Shown here: positions 11,756 through 23,036 of the stretch, piece by piece | How the letters are laid out: each line of letters begins with the position of its first letter | Numbering within the stretch: position 1 is the stretch's first letter | Assembly (NCBI GenBank): GCA_029582265.1 | Contig: CM055816.1 | Location: forward strand, 93,297,588 to 93,361,587 | From: Zoroaster sp. YZ-2022 | Taxonomy: Eukaryota > Echinodermata > Asteroidea > Forcipulatida > Zoroasteridae | DNA length: 64,000 bases | Reading direction: 5' to 3' | Notes under the pieces: generated by a model | The model's database searches: none | Told to the model about the DNA's origin: nothing | Seen by the model: only the letters and a program-made list of their open reading frames with translations | Translations under genes and position numbers: made by a program

Positions 11756-11959
11756 ATGGCACTAATGGGCTTTCGTAGTATATAAATGCTAAATTATTTA
11801 TTTTTGTCTATTGATTTTATTGATTTTATAAATTTTTGGCCTATCCCGTGCCCACACAACCATATCACAGCAAAAGATTGTATAGCGCCGCCAAGCGGCG
11901 CAAACCTTAGAGTTTTATTTGCGTAACTCTTTGTAGCCTGAAGATCTGACGTCACGCTT

Positions 11960-12142
11960 TGAGCTAGCGTGAACAACTCCAAATCCTGGCAATGCAGCCG
12001 CCATATTTTTCCCGATGCTGAACTTTGGCCTTTGTTGGTAGCTAGGGCCTGTTCCAAACTACCGGCTCCGGCTAGCGCTCGCGATTTTTTTTTCTGCAAA
12101 CGAGAATTGCCATCCCACAATATCAGCCAATCACATGGCACG
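11960..12142 (-). promoter_or_regulatory. Promoter-like block upstream of the SAM-UIM-HECT gene
   Basis: Read on the minus strand it has GATTGGCTG (inverted CCAAT box), GGGATGGCAATTCT, a CG-rich stretch and ATATGGCGGC; a TGACGTCA-like site lies just beyond, near 11948. It is about 1.4 kb upstream of the first coding exon. The first 60 bp recur at 15269-15330, so it may instead be a dispersed repeat. No promoter test is possible from sequence alone. Confidence 0.35.
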
Positions 12143-12159
12143 TTTTTAAGATGACGTAG

Positions 12160-13700
12160 GATATTATTAACACATTATCATGCATATTAGATGCAGGCAT
12201 GGCACACTGCAGGGCGCGCGGGCGTTATATTTGATTATTTACAGTATTTGTATGTACATATACGTACGTGTACATAAATATAATGTAAATGTACAGTGTA
12301 CAGTATGTCTGAACTTCTTGCAGCTAGATTCATAAGAGCTAGTGCGTAGTCAATAACTCAGCGCAATGTAATCCAAATGCAATGTGTATATGTACATGTA
12401 GTTAAATGAAATAACTTACATGTATGTACTGATCGAGTTGAAATAACTTAGTGGTACCATAGGCTATGTATATAGGCTTTCTATGTGGTGGTACTGAGTT
12501 GAAATAACGTGGTTAAAAATAATTTTACGTTTTATATATTGATGCCTCTTTTCACAACAAGCTATTTAATTAACGCAGAACCATACCCTAAATTCATGGG
12601 CACACAATAATGTAATTATATGGGGGTGGGGGCTAGATGAAAGATATTTAAAAGCAAAAAGGACCGTACAAACAAATTGTACAAATCAGATGATTCTAAT
12701 TTTATAACTTGTTTAAAGCATCAACCATTATATGTTTTTTGTCTATCATTTCAGTATAACTATTTTTTCCAAATAAATTTGTAAAATTTATGAGACAAAC
12801 TGAATTTCACATAAAATAAATACAAACAACCTGAACGTATTTTCACTATTGCTGAAGCTTTCATAGGCTGGAGTTATGCATCAAGAAATACATTCCTGAC
12901 AGATTTTTTTTTTACTGCAGAAAAGACTTTCTTACAGTTCATGAGTTCAAAGCTAAAATTAAGTCTTAATTGTTAACCTGGAAATCCTGGTTAACAATTC
13001 GAAAACCTTTTTTTAAATATATTTTCTGAAAAGTGTCTTTAGACTTTCATTGACTTCAATCACCATATAAAATGACTCAGACTCAAGGTTTGAGGAATAC
13101 ATGTCTGCTATAAAAGTGTAATAAATAGTTAATTTTAAGTTGATGACCAGTTGTAACAGTTGTACTTAAAGAATTGCCAATCATGAAAAATTGTTTTGAC
13201 ATTTATTATACTTCATTTAGTGTTACTTTCCTTCTGTTTTTCTGATTTAGTTGAGACGTACATTGTTTTATTGGATGTTGAACTAGAGTTGATTCAGTTA
13301 ATTGTGACTGGATTATTTTACTTTCTTTCTGATTATTGTTTAAATCTTATTATTTTACTTAATTGCATTTCCCACTTTTGTATTGTTGCTGGTTCAGTTA
13401 GATCAGTTTGCTTACACTTTTATTGTAATGTAATGAATGGAGGTTTCAGAATTCACCTAGTTTCCACTAATCATTTTGTTAGTAAACCTTGTAAAAAATA
13501 TTTCCGTGTTATTTGTAAATTCATTAGCTCACCATTGTTCAGTCACTGTGGGAATTACAAACCCTAAATTCACTGTATCACTGGTTTCAAGTATTCCAGA
13601 TGTTAAGACCATCTAGACTTATGCCTTCAGCTGAGTGAAACTGCTATTTTCTTAGTTTCCATATCAATTGTTAGTACCGGTAGTTATATTATTAAATTCA
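12160..13700. other. No gene recognised
   Basis: AT-rich sequence with scattered TACATGTA words. The open frame at 13196-13567 is rich in L, F, I and C and has no domain or codon pattern that I recognise; I treat it as chance. Confidence 0.5.
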
Positions 13701-15055
13701 CTATTTCATTTCATTTCATTTCATTTATTATTTCACAGGGCAGAAACAATCACAAATACAATGGCAAAAAAAACAATTAGAGAAAAAAATTTAATACATA
13801 TACATGATGAAAATAAGGTAAACATGACAAAATGTTGACAGCACCCCTGTAGGATTACCAAAATGCGAACCAAATCACAATCTAGTGGCTCTCCATAATG
13901 CTGCCAAACATAATCAAACAATATAATAAAATATAATATAATATAAAAAGCCAAAATAAAAATCAATCCAAGATTAAAAACAAGTACAAACAAAATAAAA
14001 CGACAAAAAGGAACATAAAGCATTAGCACAAAGTGTTATGTTGGCAAGTCTAAATTTGTACCTGGGGACAGGATATGTTTACGCAGTTCAGTTATGAAAG
14101 GTGATAAACCTGATAAGATTAACTCCTTAACATTTAAAGGCAGACCTTCCCACAATCTAGGAAATCTGGAGAAGAGTGAATGATGTAAAGCATTTGTTCT
14201 TGATCTCTGGTGATGAAATTTAATAGTTTCGATATGTCTAGTGTTAACTTTAATATACCTGTGAACATCAATATCAAAGCAATTATACAAACACTTTATA
14301 ACAAATGAAATAGAAAGAAAATGAATTCTGTTAAGTAAAACGGTAATCCTAATTGAATACATCTAGCTGGATAACTTATTTCATTATCAGGGTTAATAGT
14401 GGTTCTTCTTGAAGTCCAAGACAAGACCGAGTGAAACGCCTTTGAACTCTTTCTAAAGTTTCCTGGTGGGTGCGAAGGCACGGACACCAAACAGGGCTGC
14501 ATACTCAAGAATTGGCCGACAAAGAGAACAATATAATTTAACAAGTATGTCAGGATCTTTGCTCTTAATAACCCTTCTAATAAAACCAGATAATTTGGAT
14601 GTTTTACATACAATACTATTAATATGAGGTTTCAGTCAAGATCACGTGAAATAATGACACCGAGGTATTTATAACTATTAACAATTTCAAGAGTATCAGA
14701 CCCTATTTTGTAAATAGGTTGAAATGGATGTTTAGACCGTGTTACTGTCATAAGTTTACATTTCTTTACATTAAGAGACATATGATTGAGATTACACCAT
14801 GTTAATATGCTATTTAAATCATTTTGAAGAATAACTGAGTCTGCCTCATGTCTAATAGCCCTGTACAAGACTGTATCATCAGCATATTGTCTCAGGTGAG
14901 ACTGAACACAAAAAGGAAGGTCAAATGCAAAGATATTAAATAACAAAGGTCCGAGAACTGACCCTTGGGGCACTCCAGAGTGAACTGGTGCCCAGTCAGA
15001 CTGGGAACCTTGAAAGATAACCCGTTGTGATCGATTGTGTTGCAAACGCAGTGTG
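13700..15055 (-). pseudogene. Non-LTR retrotransposon fragment, reverse transcriptase (CR1/jockey-like)
   Basis: The minus-strand frame from 15045 carries reverse-transcriptase motifs in order: [24 protein letters not shown] (catalytic YADD), a W-rich helix [17 protein letters not shown], then [10 protein letters not shown]. The frame shifts near 14630 and again near 14360, and ends at 14036 after FSRFPRLWEGLPLNV, a typical C-terminus. The endonuclease half is missing (5' truncated). The 3' end reaches a tail of five AAATG units (13705-13730), as expected for target-primed insertion. Confidence 0.8.
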
Positions 15056-15268
15056 TATATTGTCTATTCATGCCTTGTACAGTATAACTGATATGTGATT
15101 ACTTCATCAGCCAAGGTATGGCCTTGGGTTGGTTTGTTTACATTTCAAGTTTCTGGCAGAGTCTCTGGTCTGCCTAGGGACTTTGTTTTGGTAGATCATT
15201 GGTACGTTGGGCTAGCCAGAGATTTAAGTGTTTTGAGACGGATAGAATAGGTCATGAATATGTATAAG

Positions 15269-15440
15269 ACATCTGATTGGCTGAAATATCGCGGGATGGC
15301 AATTCTTGTTTGCAGAAGAAAAAAAATCGCCTCCGACTCAGGATCCGAAATTTCAGGCTCCGGCTCCACGAGGCTTCGTTGTGTAAACATGGCGTCCCAA
15401 AATATTGGAACACTGTGGCTTCAACTTAAGGCTTCGTGAC
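15269..15440 (+). promoter_or_regulatory. Promoter-like block similar to 12142-12080
   Basis: GATTGGCTGAAATATCGCGG continues into the same GGGATGGCAATTCTTG and CAGAAGAAAAAAAATCGC words seen on the minus strand near 12.1 kb. It carries an inverted CCAAT box and later a GTGACGTCA site (15461-15469). The two blocks face away from each other. This could be a duplicated promoter or a short repeat. Confidence 0.35.
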
Positions 15441-15619
15441 ATCATGAAAGAAGGAAAGTAGTGACGTCAGTGATTTCCTAAAAATCACCTGGGGTACGTT
15501 CCGTTTGCGTGAACGTTGCAAACGTTCGCCAACAATTTCGAGTGGAACCAATTGTGCGCCGCCAACGTTGGCAAACAGACGGCGAACATAGTTTTGAGGT
15601 GTTCGTGGGCGATTTAAAA

Positions 15620-15716
15620 ATGGCCGACAACACCGATACGAGTGTCAATGTTCTCAATTCAGGTTTGCAGATCGCACTGTGGACAATATGCGATATTGCC
15701 AACGAAATTATTTCAG
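15620..15716 (+). CDS. Possible first coding exon of an unknown gene
   Basis: An ATG in AAAATGGCC context opens MADNTDTSVNVLNSGL, then ends WTICDIANEIIS in phase 1 at a good gtaata donor, downstream of a CpG-rich stretch. I found no matching second exon; the next 1 kb holds a piggyBac-type insertion. I do not recognise the protein. Confidence 0.3.
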
Positions 15717-15990
15717 GTAATATCGGGTGTAATTAAAGAGAAATAAGCAAACTCTTAGGTAGAAAAAGAGTAAAACAGTCCAAAAGAAAACGATGTTTGT
15801 TTGTAAAAACTTATTATAAATTGTTGTAGAAAAATTACATGTATTAGCCCCTTTAAAAAATTAAAAAATGCGTCCAATATGGTTGCTTTAGCAGAGCTTA
15901 TGTTTGTTGTGAATTCAGGGTTTCGTGGAATATTATAAGCATTTTAACGTTATTTATTATAGGCCTATTAACGTTAGACTTATATATTAA

Positions 15991-17048
15991 CCCTCTCATG
16001 CGCAAATTATTTTCTAAGTTCTTAAAAAAATTCAACTTTTGGTTTTTATATCAGACAGGTTATTTTAACCAAATTTTTTTTTTTTAATTAAAAAATTCAT
16101 TTCATTAATTAGTTATCTACATGTCCTCATTTGAGGACACTGCGCAACAATGACAAGAAACAAGAGAATACATGTGCACGCAATTATATCATTATAAATA
16201 TACTGCAGTATTTATTCAAGATGAGGAATACATATCAAATATATTTACCAATATTGTGAAAGAGTACTGGTATAAAATTGAATTTCAAAGGGAATTGACC
16301 CAATGTAGATGACGTCATTACCTACTGATCCGTCATTTTGGGAGTGAATATTACATGCATCGTATGAGCGCGTTTGAAGCAGTGCGAGTACATTATGCAT
16401 GCGGACCATTGTGGAACATGACATAGTATTGGGTACATATATTGACAACCAAAATGGTGGTCAGGGTAGTATTGTGACATCAGTACAACAGGTTTTTAGG
16501 CTTCATTTTCTTGGTGTGTTGAACCCACCCCCTCCTTTTTCAGTCTTGTCAAAAATGATCAATATCATCCATTTCGAGCAATGTTATTGGTAGAAAAATC
16601 AATGTAAAACTTGCAAATGGTGTCTCTAATAAGTTGTTATAATTTGCAACCCCCTTTCATCTCATTTACCCCCCCCCCCAATCCTCGTCAAATAATAATA
16701 AAAGAAGAAGTTCTTGTCAGTTTTGACAGGCCTTCTGAGTCTGAAGGAACTTGACCCCCATCAGCAAGGATATTCAGAACATTCGATGCACCCAATGGCC
16801 GAGGCATCATAAACTCAAAACTGCAAAGTCCAAAAAAGAGAGAACAATTATGTAATTTACTGTTTCATGAGCAAAATTAAAAAGATTAATAAAATTAATA
16901 AATGAATAAATAAAAAAATAATAAGAAAAACTATTACAAAATTATTATTGAAAATGTGTTTATTTATAATGCACAGCTGAAATGCTTTGTGACAAAATGC
17001 GGAGAATAATACAGGAATGACACCGTAAACACTAAAGGAACGAGAGGG
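15991..17048. mobile_element. PiggyBac-type non-autonomous element, TTAA flanks
   Basis: The element starts CCCTCTCATGCGC right after TTAA (15987-15990) and ends GAGAGGG just before TTAA (17049-17052). TTAA target sites with CCCT-like inverted ends are the piggyBac signature. Internal sequence includes CTCATTTGAGGAC near the left end. On the minus strand near 16835-16740 an open stretch starts MPRPLGASNVLNILADGG, possibly the N-terminus of a lost transposase. The rest of the gene is absent. Confidence 0.7.
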
Positions 17049-17869
17049 TTAACGTTATTCATTACTTGATAATTTTTTTCTTCATATTTCAGCTTTATCT
17101 TAGCTTTAATAGCCACATTCTCATGACGACTATTAAATATATTAGTTGTTCTTTCTGAAGATGCTGAAGCAGCAAGGTCATACATTAAAGCAAGTTTATC
17201 CAATCTTGGGTTTGCTCACGATGAGCACGATGAGGCACTAAATGAAGTCATCATTCAGATGTACATGTACCTCATGCATTATTTACAATACATTCATTTA
17301 AATAATATTCAAATTTTCTGCCTGGCATTGTGAAGTTATACATTTTTAAGTGCTAGTGAAACAGATTCCATGAAAAATACAGATTGATAATGTAATAAAA
17401 ATAAGTTTGCAGATTGTTTTGCCCAATTTGTGTTCCATCATTTTTTACACTTTATTCATGACTTTTTTTCTATAATTGGCTGTCCATGTAAGTTTGGTTG
17501 AACGTTCTTGAACCCTAACTAAAAGTTAATCACAGCTCAACTTTGGAGCAGTAATTTATGCTTAAACCCTCTTTTGTAGCAGATCCCATTTAATGTCAGC
17601 CTGGATTTAGTATGTTAGTTTAAACAGGCAGCGCTATCCTGCGAAACAGAGTTGAGAACAGAGGCAGCATGTGCCACACAACCGAGCCCTAAAAACACAG
17701 CCTATGTCACTGATTTCTCTCTGGGTTAGGGTTAGTGGCGAACAATACTTTTATACTAAAACTACAATGAGAGACCACATTAAGGGTCTGGAGCAGTGTT
17801 GTAGTCGAGACCGGATAGTCCGAGACCGAGGAAAAATCTTTCCCATTTGTACAGCACAAAGTAATTCAT

Positions 17870-18240
17870 TATGTGGTTGGGCAAAATCACAAAAAACACA
17901 CAGAATAACCACAACTGTGGTTATTCTGTGGTTGGGACAGTTTTGTTTTGTCAGTTTGTGGGTATTTATCATTCTGTGGTTGTGGTTAAAATGTGGATTG
18001 CTTGTCGGTCATCCAAAAGTTCAGTGAACTGCATATAACATTGAAATCGTTTACAATTTTCAAATGGCCAGAGTTTTTTCCTGTGTAAGAGCTGTGCCTT
18101 TGAATGTTTCACAGAGTAACTTGTATATTTTTATTGTTCATTTACGGCCAAGTACACGTCGTATTAACAAATTAAACAATACTTAAAAATTGTACAATTT
18201 ATCATTCTGTGGTTGGGCAAAATCTTATTTTGAGATGGGC
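17870..18240. repeat. Palindrome and copies of a TTCTGTGGTTG word
   Basis: A near-perfect 15-bp-arm palindrome (CACAGAATAACCACA with its inverse, 17899-17930) sits among further copies of ATTCTGTGGTTG at about 17971 and 18203. It can fold as a hairpin with a 2-nt loop. No gene is visible here. Confidence 0.6.
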
Positions 18241-18249
18241 AAGGGCCTT

Positions 18250-19740
18250 TATTTCTAAAGCCTGGATAGAAAATGCTCTTTTACGATAAAAAACAATCAG
18301 GTTTTGTGTTTTTTTCATTTGAAAATAACTAATGGGATGCTTTTTTGTTATATAGCTTGTTTAACTGGCTTATAAGTTTGCTTAAAGTTAAGCAATCACA
18401 CGGGATATTTAGTCAATCCCTACATGCCACAGACTGAGCATTACTGCATAACATCTACACTATCCACAATACTCCCGCCTTGGGCAGTCTATTTTCCCCA
18501 AATGTTGCCTGAACACATCCCACACGGGGTTGGGGGTACGCCAGTGTCCCGAAATCACCCCAACTGGATCCGTGTGTTGTGGCACTAACTCATTAGGTTT
18601 ATCCATATCACCAGTCTGTAATATTTTTTTGCTGATAAATCCCTATGATGACCTTTTAAACTTGTGTCAATCTAGCCAAAGCTTACCCTATAATTATGCG
18701 CAGCCTCCCCCACGCCCCACGAAACATTGAAAGATGTCAAACTCTTTAATAACGTTACTAAATTCAAATTGTTTTATTTCAGTATCATATTATGTGTGAC
18801 AATCAACTTCAACAAAGTTCATACAACAACAATCCAGTTAAACTCTGATTTTTGAATTCTTACAGACAGATCATTGTACCTGACTTATAATTTCATGACG
18901 CAAAAGACTTATGAGCTTTCAGGCATAAAAACAACTAGAATTCATAGCTAAAATGGGAAGAAAATGGCACTCCTGGAGCTCCGTATAGTCAGCTGTTGTT
19001 ATGTCACCCCTACTCTCTTCCATTCCTTTCCATTAACTCAAAGGGAATATTTCAACAATTTTAAAAACTATCCAGCATCTCTAAAAACATTTATGAAGAA
19101 TTCAACCAATTAGTTTAAAAATTTCTAAAATGATCTGGAATTTAATAATCATTTCATAACTGCCTTAACATTTTCCAGTCATCAAAATACATTCTTAATA
19201 GGAAAATTTAAAGTTTTTTGATGGATTATTGTGGGATTTGTTTTGGCAAAGTACTTCATAATACTAACCTGTGAAAAAGTCAGTGTTTTTTGGGAGGGGT
19301 AGCATTGAAAAAACGTTTTTTTATGAGAAACTTTTTGTAAGAATCAAAATAAGCAGCAGTGCTTTTTAGATCTTTTAAAGATTACAGTATTTTGGAAATA
19401 TTTCTCTGTGTTTACAAACAGATTATATCAAATCAAAAACTGTTCCGATCCTTTTCACCCTTAAGAACATTTCCACAAAAATGAAGAAAATCTTAAAAGT
19501 ACAGAAATACAATTCAATTTAAGGAAATCCAATAACATTTCTGGAAATTTGTCACAACACTTTTAGAGTTTTACAAAACATTCTTCAAATTTTAGAATAA
19601 ATCTTGATATTAGAACACCTTTTGGAATATTTTTTCTCCTGAAATTCAATTCCTATTACAAATGAGGAATGATTTTGTCGAAGCATTTTCATGTGATGGA
19701 AATTATAGACAATCTGAAAATCCAGAGATATATTTCAATT
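18250..19740. other. No gene recognised
   Basis: AT-rich sequence with many short A and T runs and no open frame of interest. I see no conserved domain on either strand. Confidence 0.5.
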
Positions 19741-19968
19741 AAAGCTACACTCTTGTTGCTTTTAAAAACCAGTTGACAATTTGTGGCACGAATTATGCAT
19801 GAACTGCATGTTGATCAATTTGCGCCACCTGTGTCTGCTGCTGCATAAACAATAATCTGCATCAGGGTGGTGGGCGTGACCCCAGTTTGAAATTAAGTAG
19901 CACGCGGTTCATGCAGAATTTGTGGCACGATTTGACAACTAGCTTTAACAGTTTACGAGAGTGCACCT
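19741..19968. mobile_element. MITE, about 228 bp
   Basis: The ends are inverted over about 80 bp: AAGCTACACTCTTGTTGC on the left pairs with GTTTACGAGAGTGCACCTT on the right, and TTGTGGCACGAATTATGCATG pairs imperfectly with the matching right arm. TTAA occurs at both borders and may be the target duplication. No coding capacity. Confidence 0.6.
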
Positions 19969-20687
19969 TAAAAATTTCACTCAATTTTAAGAAACTGGAT
20001 AACATTTCTGGAAATTTGCCAGAACATTAAGTTAAACTTGACATCCGCAATATTTGGGGAAATACATTTTTTCCTAAAATTCTATTCCTAAAACAAAATC
20101 TTGAATAATTTTGTAATACAAATGTGATGTTCTGCCATTGACCAATCCATTAAGCCCTCCCCACCACAGCAACTGTTTAGGTACATATTAGTAAAAAATG
20201 TGAATTTGTGAGTCGTGATCATTGGTCAACCAGTCGGCAGTAGGCAGTACAATAATGTACATGGCGAGGCCTAATACATGTAGATCGCTATTATATGTAT
20301 CGGTAGTTGGTTGCTATACGTTTCTACACGTTGCAGAGGACGCTACTTGTCATTACATTTCTTGCTGGGAACGCTAATCTCGCTACCATAGAAACGGTCA
20401 TGTACCTATAGTGATTTCAAAATACTTAACATACCAGAGCTTGTGCTTATTCATCAACCATTACTAGTTCTTGTTGTGATGGTAAAGTAAACCTATTATA
20501 CATTGTACTATTACATCTACACTAGCTTATTAAGCTTCTTCCAGTAGCGAATGGTAGTGGCCAACAATGTTTTATTTAGTTAAAACCTGTAGCTTTGCAT
20601 GGTGAGACAAATAACTATTAGATGTCATACTATATTAATCTCCTGGGGGAATATCACGATCTGTCACTACACCTCATATCATAATTA

Positions 20688-21477
20688 TTGAGTCTTATTT
20701 CATGTATAATTGTTATTGTTGGAATTATTTACAAACTCCCTGATGCTTCTTATATTAACTTCATTACCCACTTCACCCAAATATTAGCTCGGGTAAATAA
20801 TGACAACAAAAAGTGTTATATAATGGGCGATTTTAATGTAAATTTATTTAATTACAATTGTGACCGCACTGTGACAATTTTTTTTGATGTACTTACTTCC
20901 TATTCTTTTTACCCAACAATTAACAAGCCGACGAGAATTACAGATATTAGTTCTACTCTGATTGATAATATTTTCACCAATGATTACTCTAAACACTGTG
21001 CTGGAGTTTTAGTTACCGATATAAGTGACCGCTTGCCTGTTTTCTTGGTGGTAGATAATATTAAGGAAAAGTATCGGACCGACTCCAATCTTAAACGTGA
21101 CTATTCTAATGAAAATATTGAACATTTTATTGATGATCTTAATAAGACAGATTGGAGTTTTATAACAAGTTATGATGTTAATGTAGCGTATGATATCTTG
21201 ATTGATCATATTGTGAATTTGTATAATCACTTTCCTCAATATGAAGTCAATCTCCATTTTAATAAATATAAATCTCCCTGGTTAACAAATGGTATTTATA
21301 ACTCTTATCAGAAGAAAAAAATATCTTTACAAAAAATATCTGAAAACACGTTCCATGCAGGATACATCATGTTATACAAAATTTAGAAATAAACTCAATA
21401 CTTTGATCAAAATTGCCAAGAAATATTATTTAAGTTATAAATTTAACAAAGAGAAATGCAATATAAAAGGTCCTTGA
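20688..21477 (+). pseudogene. Non-LTR retrotransposon fragment, APE-type endonuclease region
   Basis: The frame at 20688-21386 has the endonuclease motifs CYIMGDFNVNL, then SFYPTINKPTRIT, STLIDNIFTND and VTDISDRLPVF (SDH box with H replaced by R). A one-base shift near 21300 moves the expected linker (KKYLYKKYLKTRSM then YTKFRNKLNTLIKIAKKYYL) to another frame ending at 21477. The reverse transcriptase is absent. The D-R change and the frameshift mean it is inactive. Confidence 0.8.
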
Positions 21478-21792
21478 GAAACTTGCAGAAATACGTTACT
21501 TCATTTGGCTCTATTAGGTTGTGAGGTTACAGTTCAACAAACTTTTGACTTATTACCATGACTCTACATCATGTTAAAGCTGTTGAAATGGCATCCATGT
21601 CACAAAATAAAACCCAAACTATATCATGTAGCAATAAAGACGTGAATCTAAGGGCATAATGTCTTTATATCTGAAGAAAATAACAGCTACATTTTTTCAC
21701 CCGGCAGACTTAAAAGTCTGAATTCAGATAAAAGTCTGAAATTTCTCATCCCTGGTGAATAAAATATAAGCAGCTATTGACTATCAACCTAC

Positions 21793-22800
21793 CGTGGTAT
21801 CATTGTTGGCACAAAATCTTGAGATGAGTTCACTGGTGACAAACTCCTCCTGATCGTCAGAAAATGGGCCTTTGAAGGTTTTAGCAATCAGGTTTCTTTC
21901 AGAAAGAACAGTAACTGATCAGTGGATATTCAAATTTTGCAGGAACAGCTGTCTGGTAACTGTATAACATGGAACTACAGAAGCATTTCATGTGATCACA
22001 CTCCCCTGCTCATATCATAAATGTCTATTATCATACGGTTGTTCATTTGGAAAATCTATTATATTACATTAGAAAAATCAGAATTTGCTCATTTTTAATG
22101 TACAAATGAAAGATGGTGATTATATGGCAGGTTTACTTTGAGGTAAAATACAGCATAGGTGATGGTCAATAAAGGTCAATAAACGTATCCTAGCATTTGG
22201 TTGTAGTATGTTTAAAGTGTTTACCAGCCTAAGTAATACAGAGTCAGAACTATCCCCATAATGTTATACTTTCATGATAAAATCAACTCACGTCTTTGGA
22301 TTCCGCCCAGCTTGTACTCTTTGTGCCTGTCACACTTTGTCTGCAACTGAAGGAGGAATGTGTTTATTTGGTGGGGCATATACGAATAACAGAATAAAAT
22401 AAAAAAAAGTCTCTATGTGGGAATATGCACTACAATTTTCTCTAGAAGTCAAGAAGTTGACGTTAAGAATTGATATTCCTATGATACATGTACATTGCCT
22501 AGGATGGAGAAAAAGCAATCAACAGACAAAAGGTTCCAAAGTGATTGATGTAAGTGGAAAAATGTAGCCCTTCTTTTTCACATAGAAAAATATCCTGTTA
22601 TAAAATATGTACATAAGTGACAAAAATCAATTTTAAGGCAATTCACTGGGCTGCAGGTGTCATTGGTCTGACAGAAAATACAATGTATGAGAGATATTCA
22701 TTTTCTTACCTTTCCTGTCATACAAATATTTCCTGTTGACATCAGAATTAAGAATGTCCTTAATTTCTTGATTTTTGAAGTTACTGCTCCTGCTACTACA
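21793..22800 (-). CDS. Tentative three-exon cluster, function unknown
   Basis: Three splice-bounded stretches look coding on the minus strand: about 22800-22710 (SSNFKNQEIKDILNSDVN, donor gtaaga), 22346-22292 (QTKCDRHKEYKLGGIQR, donor gtgagt) and 21895-21793 (LIAKTFKGPFSDDQEEFV, donor gtaggt). Each has a plausible acceptor, and the composition is soluble and charged unlike the flanks. The last junction is not in phase as I read it, and I do not recognise the family. It may be a decayed gene. Confidence 0.3.
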
Positions 22801-23036
22801 AAAATGATAAAATGTTCACAAGTAATATGAGTTGTCGGTCTAATTGTAATACAAAAAGGCGAGATTATTTATCGGCCATGGCCACACCATGTTATAGAGA
22901 TCTTTATCGTAACTGAAATGGAACCAACCTTTTCCATTCATGTATGCTTTTTGTGTATTGAGGTCAAAACATCAAAATCTCAAGTGATTTTTGAGCCAAT
23001 GATTTTAAATGTTTCCTCCATCCACTAGGTCAATCA

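Noticed and set aside
11250..11762. 170-codon open frame of YLYF/SRAVIFI repeats
   Set aside because: It is the translation of the 22-bp minisatellite. The repeated peptide is aromatic low complexity, with no domain.
13196..13567. 123-codon open frame on the plus strand
   Set aside because: Hydrophobic chance composition from T-rich DNA. No splice context or recognisable family.
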